This document shows positions 1 through 8,380 of a DNA stretch of 64,000 nt, one piece after another; the first letter of the stretch is position 1, and each line of letters begins with the position of its first letter. A model generated the notes under the pieces. The model saw only the letters and a list, made by a program, of their open reading frames with translations, had not been told where the DNA came from and did not search any database. Source of the DNA: Afipia sp. GAS231. GTDB taxonomy: Bacteria > Pseudomonadota > Alphaproteobacteria > Rhizobiales > Xanthobacteraceae. The position numbers were made by a program, and so were the translations under genes. Location of the stretch: positions 6,868,501 through 6,932,500 of the forward strand of contig NZ_LT629703.1 of assembly GCF_900103365.1 (NCBI RefSeq), read 5' to 3'.

Positions 1-212
1 ATTTCTTTCCCGTGATCGATCATCCGACCGAGGGGCGCATTCGCAACATGAGGCCTTCGGCGAGGTTTTCGGAAACGCCGGTGGAAACAAACAGGCTGGC
101 GCCGCGCCTCAGCGAGAACAGCGCAGAAATCCTTGGGGAAGCCGGCTTCACGCCTGAGGAAATCGCGGCACTGGTTCGTGACGGCGTGACCAAAGCGATA
201 CCTAACACATAG
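1..212 (+). CDS. CoA-transferase, CaiB/BaiF (class III) family, C-terminal fragment
   Basis: Only the last ~69 residues are present; the frame is open back to the window edge, so the gene starts upstream. The tail (IDHPTEGRIRNMRPSARFSETP, then a segment like GFTPEEIAALVRDGV) matches the usual end of class III CoA-transferases, which move CoA between acyl-CoA and a free acid through an Asp-linked anhydride. That catalytic Asp lies outside the window. The stop is 10 bases before the acyl-CoA dehydrogenase start, which suggests one operon activating and oxidising an acyl-CoA. The family call is fairly safe; the substrate is unknown. Confidence 0.8.
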   Translation, partial: FFPVIDHPTEGRIRNMRPSARFSETPVETNRLAPRLSENSAEILGEAGFTPEEIAALVRDGVTKAIPNT

Positions 213-222
213 GACGGATCAG

Positions 223-1389
223 ATGGATTTCGCGCTCTCGGCCAACCAGGAATCGATCCGCGATGCGGTTGGCAAAATCTGTTCGCGCTTCGACGACGCC
301 TATTGGCTGAAGAAGGACAAGGAAGGCGGCTATCCCGCCGACTTCCACCGCGCGCTGGCCGATGCCGGCTGGCTCGGCATCTGCATTCCGGAAGAGTACG
401 GCGGCTCCGGCCTCGGTATCACCGACGCCGCGATCATGATGCGGACGATCGCGCAATCCGGCGCCGGCATGTCGGGTGCTTCCGCCGTGCACATGAATGT
501 GTTCGGGCTCAATCCGGTGGTCGTGTTCGGCACCAAGGAACAGTGCACGCGCATGCTGCCGCCGATCGTCGACGGCCGCGACAAGTCCTGCTTCGCGGTC
601 ACCGAGCCCAATACCGGGCTCAACACCACGCAGCTGAAAACTCGCGCCGTGCGCCAGGGCGACAAATACGTCGTCAACGGCCAGAAGGTCTGGATTTCCA
701 CCGCCCAGGTCGCCAACAAGATTCTGCTGCTGGCGCGCACCACGCCGCTGGAAGAGGTCAAGACCCCGACGCAGGGCTTGAGCCTGTTCTACACCGACTT
801 CGACAAGAAGCGCGTCACCGTGCACGAGATCGAGAAGATGGGCCGCAAGCCCGTCGACTCCAACGAACTGTTCTTCGAGAACTTCGAGATCCCGGTCGAG
901 GATCGCCTCGGCGAGGAAGGCCGCGGTTTCGAATATATCCTGCACGGCATGAATCCGGAGCGCATCCTGATCGCAGCGGAAGCCGTGGGCCTCGGCCAGA
1001 TCGCGCTGTCCAAGGCGTCCGCCTATGCCAAGAACCGCATCGTGTTCAACCGGCCGATCGGCATGAACCAGGCCATCCAGCATCCGCTGGCGAAAAACTG
1101 GATGGAGCTGGAAGCCGCCTGGCTGATGGTGCTCTCGGCCGGCTGGCAATACGACAACGGTATGCCCTGCGGGCCGGCGGCCAATGCCGCGAAATATCTT
1201 GCGGCGGAGGCCGGCTTCCACGCCTGCGAACAGGCCATCATGACCCATGGCGGTTTTGGTTACGCCAAGGAATATCACGTCGAGCGTTACCTGCGCGAAT
1301 CCCTGATCCCGCGCATCGCCCCGATCAGCCCCCAGCTCATTCTCAGCTTCATTGCCGAGCGGGTGCTGGGTCTGCCGAAGTCGTATTGA
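223..1389 (+). CDS. Acyl-CoA dehydrogenase family protein
   Basis: A 388-residue FAD flavoenzyme of normal family length. It has the N-terminal helical domain, the middle-domain signature CFAVTEPNTGLNTTQ near residue 123, and GGFGYAKEYHVER near residue 343. The C-terminal motif where many family members carry the catalytic Glu (EGT-E) reads RIAPISPQLIL, so that Glu is absent. GMNPER near residue 246 keeps a Glu where isovaleryl/long-chain dehydrogenases place their base, so activity is likely retained. It follows the CoA-transferase by 10 bases and precedes a repeat and the thiolase-like gene. It probably introduces an alpha-beta double bond; substrate unknown. Confidence 0.9.
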   Translation: MDFALSANQESIRDAVGKICSRFDDAYWLKKDKEGGYPADFHRALADAGWLGICIPEEYGGSGLGITDAAIMMRTIAQSGAGMSGASAVHMNVFGLNPVVVFGTKEQCTRMLPPIVDGRDKSCFAVTEPNTGLNTTQLKTRAVRQGDKYVVNGQKVWISTAQVANKILLLARTTPLEEVKTPTQGLSLFYTDFDKKRVTVHEIEKMGRKPVDSNELFFENFEIPVEDRLGEEGRGFEYILHGMNPERILIAAEAVGLGQIALSKASAYAKNRIVFNRPIGMNQAIQHPLAKNWMELEAAWLMVLSAGWQYDNGMPCGPAANAAKYLAAEAGFHACEQAIMTHGGFGYAKEYHVERYLRESLIPRIAPISPQLILSFIAERVLGLPKSY

Positions 1390-1411
1390 GGATGGGCAGA
1401 ACTTGCCAGCT

Positions 1412-1513
1412 GTCATTCCGGGGCGATGCGAAGCATCGAACCCGGAATCTCGAGATTCCTCGGGGTGCAATTGCACCCCTGAGGTCTGGTCCTTCGGACC
1501 ATCCCGGAATGAC
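1412..1513. repeat. Dispersed palindromic repeat, GTCATTCCGG type, with nested palindrome
   Basis: The outer ends GTCATTCCGG and CCGGAATGAC are inverted copies. Inside are further stems: a 27-base palindrome with a GCAATTGC core at 1458-1484, and TGGTCC/GGACCA just after it. It fills the gap between the acyl-CoA dehydrogenase and the thiolase-like gene. Related copies lie at 30665, 40944 and 55458. Confidence 0.85.
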
Positions 1514-1531
1514 GACGGGAGCGGTAACACC

Positions 1532-2668
1532 ATGAGCTTCATCACCGGCGTCGGGCTGACGTCCTATGGCAAGCACGAAGGCTCGTCCTCGCTCGATCTC
1601 ATGAGCAAGGCGGCCGAGCTTGCGGTATCAGATGCCGGGCTGAAGCGATCCGAGATCGACGGCATCTTGTGCGGCTATTCGACGGTGTCGCCGCATATCA
1701 TGCTGGCAACCGTGTTCGCCGAGCACTTTGGAATCCAGCCGTCCTACGCGCATGCGGTGCAGGTCGGCGGCGCTACGGGTCTGGCGATGACCATGCTGGC
1801 GCATCATCTGGTCGAGGCCGGCGTGGTCAGGCACGTGCTGGTGGTCGGTGGCGAGAACCGCCTCACGGGCCAGAGCCGCGACGCCTCGATCCAGGCGCTG
1901 GCGCAGGTCGGCCATCCCGATTACGAGGTGACACTGGGGCCGACGATCCCGGCCTATTACGGCCTCGTCGCATCCCGCTACATGCATGAATATGGCGTGA
2001 CGCAAGAAGACCTCGCCGAATTCGCGGTGCTGATGCGGTCCCACGCCTTGACCCATCCCGGCGCGCAATTCCGCGAGGCGATTACCGTCGCCGACGTCAT
2101 GGCTTCAAAGCCGGTGGCGATGCCGCTGAAGCTGCTGGATTGCTGCCCGGTGTCGGACGGCGGTGCGGCGTTCGTGATCAGCCGCGAGCGAACCGGAGAG
2201 GCCGGCGTTCAGGTGCGCGGCTGTGCGCAGGCGCATACGCATCAGCATGTCACGGCGGCGCCCGCCTTGAGCGAGCTCGGCGCCGAGATCGCGATCGCCA
2301 AGGCCAAGGCTATCTCCGGTCTCGCGATTTCGGATGTTCGCTACGCCGCGGTCTACGACAGCTTTACCATTACGCTGGCGATGCTGCTGGAAGACTTAGG
2401 GCTAGCCGGACGCGGCGAGGCCGCAGCAAAGGTAAGATCAGGTCATTTCGGCCGCGACGGCGCGATGCCGCTCAATACCCATGGCGGACTTCTGAGCTAC
2501 GGCCATTGCGGCGTCGGCGGCGCGATGGCGCATCTGGTCGAGACGCATTTGCAGATGACGGATCGAGCCGGCAATCGCCAGGTCCGCGACGCCTCGATCG
2601 CGCTGTTGCACGGCGACGGTGGCGTGCTGTCGTCCCATGTCAGCATGTTCCTGGAGCGCGTGCGATGA
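1532..2668 (+). CDS. Thiolase-like (SCP-x/acetyl-CoA acetyltransferase) family protein lacking the usual Cys
   Basis: The ATG at 1532 gives 378 residues and excludes an open extension that would run through the repeat. The fold markers are present: VLVVGGENRL near residue 107, and a C-terminal NTHGGLLSYGHCGVGG with the conserved His. The position of the nucleophilic Cys (normally AC-A-SG) reads QVGGATGLA, so Claisen thiolysis is doubtful. It overlaps the DUF35 gene by ATGA. Thiolase-like proteins without the Cys that pair with a DUF35 protein are known as acyl-CoA retro-aldolases in steroid side-chain breakdown (Ltp2 type). That function here is an inference. Confidence 0.85.
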   Translation: MSFITGVGLTSYGKHEGSSSLDLMSKAAELAVSDAGLKRSEIDGILCGYSTVSPHIMLATVFAEHFGIQPSYAHAVQVGGATGLAMTMLAHHLVEAGVVRHVLVVGGENRLTGQSRDASIQALAQVGHPDYEVTLGPTIPAYYGLVASRYMHEYGVTQEDLAEFAVLMRSHALTHPGAQFREAITVADVMASKPVAMPLKLLDCCPVSDGGAAFVISRERTGEAGVQVRGCAQAHTHQHVTAAPALSELGAEIAIAKAKAISGLAISDVRYAAVYDSFTITLAMLLEDLGLAGRGEAAAKVRSGHFGRDGAMPLNTHGGLLSYGHCGVGGAMAHLVETHLQMTDRAGNRQVRDASIALLHGDGGVLSSHVSMFLERVR

Positions 2669-3024
2669 GCGACAGACTCGCGGACTGGACCAAGGGCGTC
2701 GAAGCGATCGTCTATCAATCCTGCGGCGCCTGCGGCAAGGTGCAGTATTTCCGCCGCAGCTTCTGCGCCGCCTGCGGTGCGCCGGAGCCGGCCGAAAAGC
2801 GCGCCAGCGGGGCAGGGACGGTCTATGCGACCTCGCTGGTCTGCCGTGCCGCGACGCCGGAAACCCGGGCGCACGTTCCCTACAACATCGTGCTGGTCGA
2901 CACCGCCGAAGGCTTTCGCATGATGGCCCATGGCGACAACGACCTCGCCATCGGCGATGCCGTCATCGCGCGATATCAACCGTTCGCGGGCAGGCTGGTG
3001 CCGTACTTCGCGAAGGCGAAGTAA
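2665..3024 (+). CDS. DUF35 OB-fold/zinc-ribbon acyl-CoA-associated protein
   Basis: This 119-residue protein starts at the ATG that overlaps the upstream stop (ATGA), so translation is probably coupled. The N-terminal rubredoxin-like zinc ribbon has the pairs CGACG (residues ~20-24) and CAACG (~34-38), followed by an OB-fold half with APETRAHVPYNIVLVD and a glycine-rich end. DUF35 proteins bind acyl-CoA and form complexes with thiolase-like partners. Here the partner is the preceding gene. The zinc ribbon is seen directly; complex formation is inferred from coupling and family knowledge. Confidence 0.88.
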   Translation: MSDRLADWTKGVEAIVYQSCGACGKVQYFRRSFCAACGAPEPAEKRASGAGTVYATSLVCRAATPETRAHVPYNIVLVDTAEGFRMMAHGDNDLAIGDAVIARYQPFAGRLVPYFAKAK

Positions 3025-3031
3025 CGGCTTG

Positions 3032-3090
3032 CGAAGCAACGCAGCGATCCAGAACTACGCGGAACAAAAGGTCTGGATTGCTTCGTCGCG
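3032..3090. repeat. Degenerate copy of the GATTGCTTCG palindromic repeat
   Basis: The segment has imperfect inverted arms around CGAAGCAAC...GATCCAGA and TCTGGATTGCTTCGTCGCG, like the inner arms of the CGTCATTGCGAG family but without its ends. It follows the DUF35 gene and may act as a 3' stem-loop. Confidence 0.6.
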
Positions 3091-3112
3091 TTTAGATTTG
3101 CGACAACTGATA

Positions 3113-3214
3113 TCACCGAACGTAGAAGACGAAGCTGGCGATGACGAGCATTGCCGTCACCGCCAGCGTCTGCGCGAGCGCTTCCGAGGCTGCCCTTTTG
3201 GTGGCTTCCTTCAT
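3113..3214 (-). CDS. Small single-helix membrane peptide (33 aa), hypothetical
   Basis: This frame is read on the minus strand from an ATG at 3214-3212 to TGA at 3115-3113. It has a well-placed AGGGAG ribosome site 8 bases before the ATG. The product begins MKEATKRAASEALAQ (charged, amphipathic) and continues with a hydrophobic run, TLAVTAMLVIASFVFYV, ending in one Arg: a classic one-pass small membrane protein. It lies ~220 bases downstream of the DUF255 gene on the same strand. Function unknown. The ribosome site and helix make it more likely real than chance, but conservation was not tested. Confidence 0.6.
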   Translation of the reverse strand: MKEATKRAASEALAQTLAVTAMLVIASFVFYVR

Positions 3215-3436
3215 GTCCAACTCCCTAGACCTGGGCATGGCTCATCGCTGCGCGAAACGCGCGCAGACAAACGGCCAGTGATTTTTACTCGGAACACCCC
3301 GCGACGAGTATCCGCTTTGATGAGTCCCCACTCAGCGAATATCGACCGTCTCAAAATCGACCAGCAATAAGGCGGCAATTTGGCCCGCGCGCAGCCGGTT
3401 TGTGCACGCGGGAAGGAGTTTTCTGGAAACAATCGT

Positions 3437-5170
3437 TTAGAGCTTGCGCGCCCGTTTGAGGCCGTCGAGCTGCGCCGGGATCGCGGCGGGATCCGTCACC
3501 GGATAGGAACAGAACGTCGCCGTGCAGGCGAATGCCGCGGGTCCGTCGGGGAAATCCGGATAGTCGACGTCGATATTGGCGAGCTTGCCCTCGCGCTTGT
3601 CCCACCATTCCGCGCGCTTGTTGACCAGGGGGTAGGCGAGCGCTGCCTTGAACAAGGCGGCGGAGCGGGGATCGTCCTTGGCGCCGACGATGGTGATGTG
3701 AACGGGTTCGTTGCGCAGCTCATCCTCGGCGAGCAGCACGTCGGGCAGGAAGCCGAACGCATCGAGGATCGGCGGCGACGTCAGATAGCCCATGCCGGCC
3801 TCGGCGGTCTCCCGGTATTTGGCTTCGCCGGTGTAGGATGAGAGCAGGCTGAACATCCGCACCGCCGTGACATTGTCCTCGCGCTGTTTGATCGGCTTTG
3901 TGATCTGCTTGGCCTCCGGGGAGGCGGAGGCCACAAAGCCGCCGGTGGTGGGATCGATGAACGTTTTGGCGATGAAGTCGGCGGTCGCCTGTGCCTGGAC
4001 CAGCCATTCGCGCTCGCCGGTCGAGCGGTGCAGCGCCAGCAGCGCCTTCGCCATTTCGATATTGTCGGCGAGATAAGGCCCGCCTTTGTCCTGCTCGGCA
4101 TGCCGGAAGCCTCCATCAGGCATGGCGCGGTTGGCCAGCGCCCAGCGCGCGCCGCTGACCGCGAGATCGCGCGCCTCGGTGATGCCGGTCGCGTCGTAAT
4201 AAGCGAGCAACGCGGCAATCGCCTGCGCGGTCTCGCGTGCATATTGCCGCCGGTCCACACCGGGCTCACCCTCGCTCATGCCGTACGATGCGTAGAAGCC
4301 GCCGCCGGTCGCGGCCATCGTGTTCTTGAGAAAGCCATAGATGCGATCGGCGGCCTGCCGATAGGCCGGATCGCCGTACATGATCGATGCGCGTGCGAAC
4401 GCCGAAAGCCCGGCCTCCTGCGCAAACATCGGAAATTCGCGGGCAGGCTCCGACCAGTCGGGCTTCAGGTTGACCTGGTTCATGGCGCCGGTGGCGTTGT
4501 CGACCATGGTCGAGGCCATCAGTGTCAGCACGCGCTTGATCCGCGCCTCGTTCTTCGTGTCGCCCTGGCGTGCACGCTGCAGCGCCCATGTCAGCATCGG
4601 CCCGTCGACAAATTTGGATTTGCTCCAGCCGCCGTTTTGTTCGTCCCAGGCCTGATCGATGAAGGCCAGAATCTCGTTGCGCTGCGCTTCGGTCAAACCC
4701 GTGGCCAGCGTGCGCTCGCGTTCGGCCCCGCCGGCGTCGGGATAGACCACGGGCGAGGGGTCCTCGATCGTGGCAGTGAGGATCGGGTTGAAGAACTGCG
4801 GCGAGTAGAAACCGCGCAGCTTGACGATTTCGGTGCCGTCGGGCGCGAAGATGATGGTGGCGGGCCAGCCCCACCGTTCGTAGCGCTGCGAAATATCCGG
4901 CCGGCTGTCCTGGTCGACATAGACAGGGATGAACTTGTCCTTGAGGATCCCGCGCGTCTCGGCGTTCGACCAGGTCTCCTGATTCATCACGTGGCACCAG
5001 CGGCACCACCAGGCCTGCAGCGACATGATTACGAATTTCTTCTCGCGCGCGGCCCTGGCAAAGGTCGCGTCGCTCCACTCGCTCCAGAAACCGTCGGCGT
5101 TGTCGATCGGCGCCGCACGGGCAACACCGGCGAGCGACAGTGTGAGGATCAGCGCGAGGATACGAATCAT
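3437..5170 (-). CDS. Exported thioredoxin-domain protein, DUF255/YyaL-like
   Basis: The start was set at the ATG at 5170 because it opens a signal peptide (MIRILALILTLSLAGVARA, cleavage about residue 19); an open extension upstream has no signal character. The protein is 577 residues. A thioredoxin fold (residues ~30-140) carries WWCRWCHVM with Cys56 and Cys59, where most relatives have CHWC. It is followed by a long helical-barrel region like that of YyaL/spermatogenesis-associated protein 20. A periplasmic redox or glycosidase-like role is possible, but the substrate is unknown. It is transcribed alone, divergent from the CMD gene. Confidence 0.85.
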   Translation of the reverse strand: MIRILALILTLSLAGVARAAPIDNADGFWSEWSDATFARAAREKKFVIMSLQAWWCRWCHVMNQETWSNAETRGILKDKFIPVYVDQDSRPDISQRYERWGWPATIIFAPDGTEIVKLRGFYSPQFFNPILTATIEDPSPVVYPDAGGAERERTLATGLTEAQRNEILAFIDQAWDEQNGGWSKSKFVDGPMLTWALQRARQGDTKNEARIKRVLTLMASTMVDNATGAMNQVNLKPDWSEPAREFPMFAQEAGLSAFARASIMYGDPAYRQAADRIYGFLKNTMAATGGGFYASYGMSEGEPGVDRRQYARETAQAIAALLAYYDATGITEARDLAVSGARWALANRAMPDGGFRHAEQDKGGPYLADNIEMAKALLALHRSTGEREWLVQAQATADFIAKTFIDPTTGGFVASASPEAKQITKPIKQREDNVTAVRMFSLLSSYTGEAKYRETAEAGMGYLTSPPILDAFGFLPDVLLAEDELRNEPVHITIVGAKDDPRSAALFKAALAYPLVNKRAEWWDKREGKLANIDVDYPDFPDGPAAFACTATFCSYPVTDPAAIPAQLDGLKRARKL

Positions 5171-5364
5171 GGCGTTTCCCAAGGTGTTCGTGACGCGGAA
5201 TATTGCAGGTCGATAGACCATCTAAAACACACGGGGCCGTGAGTTATTCCGGTAGCCCACCGGTTCCACACAATGGGTTGATCCGCCCCTTGCCGCGGGG
5301 CATGATCCGGCCGCTAAAAATCATAAAAACCAAAGAAAACCTCGACAAACACCCAAGGTGATGA

Positions 5365-5891
5365 ATGGCCCGTATCGACTACAGCGATCCCGCGAAAGCC
5401 AGCGACCGCACCCGCGAAATTCTCGCAAGAACCGCAACGCCAACATCTTCCGGATGATGGCGCATTCGCCGAGCTATTTCGAACAATATTGCCGGTTGGG
5501 CGGGGCGATCCGCAACAAGGGTGAGCTGGATCCGGTCGTGCGCGAGCTTGCGATCACCCGCACCGGCATCCTGTGCGAGGCGCCGTATGAGATCGTTGCC
5601 CACAAGCGGATCGGCAAGAATGTCGGCGTCACCGACGAGCAGAACGCGGCGCTGGAGAACTGGCAGTCGGCAAAATGCTTCGACGAGGTGCAGCGCGCGG
5701 CGCTCGCCTTTGCCGACGAGATCGTCAAGCTGCCCAAGCCGACGGACGCGACCTTCAACGCGATTGCGTCCAGGTTGACGCCGGGCGCGCTGGTCGAGCT
5801 TCAGCTCTCGGTCGGCTTTTACATCATGACGTCAAAGTTCCTGGAAACCTTTGCCATCGACCTGCAGCCGGTGACGGAAGTGATTTCATAG
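5365..5891 (+). pseudogene. Carboxymuconolactone decarboxylase (AhpD-like) family gene with a 1-base frameshift near the start
   Basis: From the ATG at 5365 the frame reads MARIDYSDPAKASDRTREILA, a typical family start, but then meets TGA at 5455. The family sequence continues (KNRNANIFRMMAHSP...) in another frame from about 5427. One missing A in GCAAGAAC (5425-5432) explains this, and restoring it gives a normal ~175-residue protein. The rest is intact, with ELAITRTGILCEAPYEI containing the C-x(n)-H region and ending VTEVIS. An in-frame ATG at 5361 would give a full-length protein with a scrambled N-terminus, so some product may still form. A sequencing error at the A-run is the main alternative. 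Confidence 0.75.
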
Positions 5892-5913
5892 ACGGTCAGC
5901 GGTCGGGTGAGAG

Positions 5914-6357
5914 ATGAGCAACGAGGACTTTGAGGCTTCCGTGCGTGCGGCCATCGCGCGCTTACATGCGGCAATGGCCAAGGTCGCGAACGGTGACGTC
6001 TCCGAGATCAAGGCGCTCTATTCACACAGCGACGACGCAACCAGTTTCTACGGCTGGGGCGGCTATGAGAAGGGATGGCAGGCGGTTTCGCAGCGCTGGG
6101 ACTGGGCCGGCGCCCAGTTCAAGGGCGGCACGGTCCGTCACGAGAACGTCTCTACGGTGATCACACCTGAACTGTTCTATGTGACCGACATCGAGACCTT
6201 CGAGAACCAGCGCGTCGCCGAAACCGAAGGCATCACCGGCTGGTCCAACCGGGTGACGCATATTTTTCGTAAAGAGAACGGCGAATGGCGTCTGCTTCAC
6301 CGCCACGGCAACCGGCTGGAATCGCAATACCAGCCGTCGACCAGACTTGCGAAATGA
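5914..6357 (+). CDS. NTF2-like (SnoaL/DUF4440-type) protein
   Basis: This 147-residue protein opens with a helix rich in Ala and Arg (EASVRAAIARLHAAMAKV), followed by the alternating strands of a cone-shaped NTF2 fold (TSFYGWGGYEKGW, HIFRKENGEWRLLHRHGN at the end). The terminal EWRLLHRH strand is characteristic of SnoaL-like ketosteroid-isomerase relatives. No catalytic residues can be assigned. It sits 22 bases after the CMD-family gene and 38 bases before a methyltransferase, so the three may be cotranscribed. Family is likely; function unknown. Confidence 0.8.
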   Translation: MSNEDFEASVRAAIARLHAAMAKVANGDVSEIKALYSHSDDATSFYGWGGYEKGWQAVSQRWDWAGAQFKGGTVRHENVSTVITPELFYVTDIETFENQRVAETEGITGWSNRVTHIFRKENGEWRLLHRHGNRLESQYQPSTRLAK

Positions 6358-6395
6358 ATGCGGGGCGGTGGCGTTAGCGGGAGCTGCGTTGGGTC

Positions 6396-7115
6396 ATGAG
6401 CAACGGATGGGAACAGTCGGCGCAGGCGTGGATCGATTCCATCGGCGAGCGGGGCGATTGGGCACGCGAGCACGTGCTCGATCCGGTCATGCTCGAGCGC
6501 ATCGGGACTGGCCGGTTCTCCAACGCGCTCGATGTTGGCTGCGGTGAGGGTCGCTTCTGCAGAATGCTGAAGTCCACCGGCGTGAACGTGGTCGGAATCG
6601 AGCCGACCCCGCAACTGCTCGAGACCGCCAGCCGGCGCGATCCTGCCGGCGATTATCGATCCGGCCGCGCCGAGCGGCTCGAATTCGAATCCGCCAGCTT
6701 CGATCTGGTGGTCAGCTATCTCACGCTGCTCGATATCGCCGATTTCAGGACCGCGGTCAGTGAAATGACGAGGGTGTTGAAGCCAGGCGGTTCGCTTTTG
6801 ATCGCCAATCTCACCGGTTTTGCCTCGGCCGGCGCCGCGCAGGGCTGGGTGAGGGATACAGACGGCCGGCCGCTGCATTTCCCGGTCGACAATTATCTGG
6901 AAGAAGCGGCGTTCTGGTTTCAATGGGCCGGGATACGCATTGAAAACTGGCATCGACCGCTGGCGGCCTACATGGAAACGTTCCTGAAGTGCGGCCTGCA
7001 GCTCACGTTCTTCTCGGAGCCGGACTCGGTGTCCGGCGACCAGGCGCATAGAGAGCGCTTTCGGCGCGTGCCATGGTTCGTCGTGATGGAATGGCAACGC
7101 CCAGCCATTGTTTGA
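6396..7115 (+). CDS. Class I SAM-dependent methyltransferase
   Basis: This 239-residue protein has motif I LDVGCGEGRFCRML (~residues 47-60), the acidic ribose-binding residue in VVGIEPTP, and the motif IV-like FDLVVSYLTLLDI. A post-motif segment, MTRVLKPGGSLLIANL, follows, as in UbiE/methyltransf_11 proteins. These show SAM binding clearly; the substrate cannot be read from sequence. The gene ends 8 bases from the 3' end of the convergent Hsp70 gene, leaving no room for separate terminators. Confidence 0.88.
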   Translation: MSNGWEQSAQAWIDSIGERGDWAREHVLDPVMLERIGTGRFSNALDVGCGEGRFCRMLKSTGVNVVGIEPTPQLLETASRRDPAGDYRSGRAERLEFESASFDLVVSYLTLLDIADFRTAVSEMTRVLKPGGSLLIANLTGFASAGAAQGWVRDTDGRPLHFPVDNYLEEAAFWFQWAGIRIENWHRPLAAYMETFLKCGLQLTFFSEPDSVSGDQAHRERFRRVPWFVVMEWQRPAIV

Positions 7116-7123
7116 TGCGAAAT

Positions 7124-8380
7124 TTAGCGGCCGGGCCCGTATCGCCGCAGCGCTTCCAGCGTCAGTCCTTTGCCGACCGCACCAAAGATGTCGCCCTCGA
7201 CGATGCGCGCTGATGGCACCGCCTTGGTGATCGCCTTGCGGACATGGGCGAGCTTCACCGAGCCGCCGGTCAGGAACACGGCGTCGATGTCACCGGCGGC
7301 GAGCCGCGCCTGGGTGAGGCAGTTCTTGATGCGGGCTGCAATGCGGTCGGCTAGTTGTTTGGTATGGCTGACAAGGTCGGGGCGGCCGATGGCGGCACCC
7401 AGGCCCGGCGCCACCCACTCCAGCGGGATATCGGCCTGGCGCTTTTCGGACAGCGCGATCTTGGCGTCCTCGACTTCCATCGCCAGCGTATGGCCGCGCT
7501 GTTCGTGGACCACGCGGATCAGCCGATCGAGCAGCTCGGGCTCAGTGGCCTCGTGCCGGACCTGACGGATATCGGCAATCACGCGCGGCTCGTACATGCG
7601 GTTGATGTTCGACCAGGTCGCGAGGTCGTGGAAATAGCTCGAGGGCACGTCGAGCCCGGCGCGCTTCATGGCGCTGCCGAAACCGAACAGCGGCATGACA
7701 GCACCGAGGCTGAGCTGACGGTCGAAATCGGTGCCGCCGATGCGCACGCCGTCGTTGGCAAGAATGTCGGCGACGCGGTCCGCCTTGCCATGGCGCTCCG
7801 GGCCCAAGCGAACGATCGAAAAATCCGACGTGCCGCCGCCGATATCGGCGATCAGCGCCACTTCTTCCGATCCGATCTGGCGCTCGTATTCGAGTGCGGC
7901 TGCGATCGGTTCGAACTGGAAGGTGACCTGATCGAAGCCGATGCCGCGGGCGATCACGCGCAGGGTTTCTTCCGCCTTGCGGTCGGAGTCCGGCGCATTG
8001 TCGACGAAGTGCACCGGACGGCCGTGGACGACGTCGCGGAGTTCGCTGCCCATCGTCTGTTCGGCGCGGCGTTTCACCGCGCCGAGGTAATAGGCGATCA
8101 CATCCCGGAAGCTGACCCGTTCGCGGCCCAGCCGGGTGGTTTCGTCGATCAGCGAGGTGCCGAGCACTGATTTGAGGCTCCGCATCAGCCGGCCGGGAGC
8201 CCCCTCGACATAGGCATCCACGGCCCTGCGGCCGATCAGCACGGCGCCGTCCACCTCGTAGAAGATCGCGCTGGGAATCGTGCTCTCGCCGTCCTCCAGC
8301 GCCACCAGGACCGGCGCATGGTCTTCGATGGTGCCGAGCGTCGTGTTCGACGTTCCGAAATCTAGGCCGCAGATGGACAT
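7124..8380 (-). CDS. yegD: Hsp70 family protein, YegD-like putative chaperone
   Basis: The 418-residue protein consists of an Hsp70-type actin-fold ATPase only: phosphate-1 loop GLDFGTSNTT at residue 5, phosphate-2 loop LIADIGGGTSDFSIVRLG near residue 195, and adenosine motif FLTGGSVKLAHVRKAI near residue 370. There is no C-terminal peptide-binding domain, so it is much shorter than DnaK and resembles E. coli YegD (about 450 residues). It is divergent from tex, with ~230 bases between the starts. ATP binding is secure; the chaperone role is inferred from family naming. Confidence 0.88.
   Translation of the reverse strand: MSICGLDFGTSNTTLGTIEDHAPVLVALEDGESTIPSAIFYEVDGAVLIGRRAVDAYVEGAPGRLMRSLKSVLGTSLIDETTRLGRERVSFRDVIAYYLGAVKRRAEQTMGSELRDVVHGRPVHFVDNAPDSDRKAEETLRVIARGIGFDQVTFQFEPIAAALEYERQIGSEEVALIADIGGGTSDFSIVRLGPERHGKADRVADILANDGVRIGGTDFDRQLSLGAVMPLFGFGSAMKRAGLDVPSSYFHDLATWSNINRMYEPRVIADIRQVRHEATEPELLDRLIRVVHEQRGHTLAMEVEDAKIALSEKRQADIPLEWVAPGLGAAIGRPDLVSHTKQLADRIAARIKNCLTQARLAAGDIDAVFLTGGSVKLAHVRKAITKAVPSARIVEGDIFGAVGKGLTLEALRRYGPGR

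Noticed and set aside
202..1545. Long open frame antisense to the acyl-CoA dehydrogenase gene
   Set aside because: It lies wholly opposite a clear gene, lacks recognisable motifs, and is expected from GC-rich third positions.
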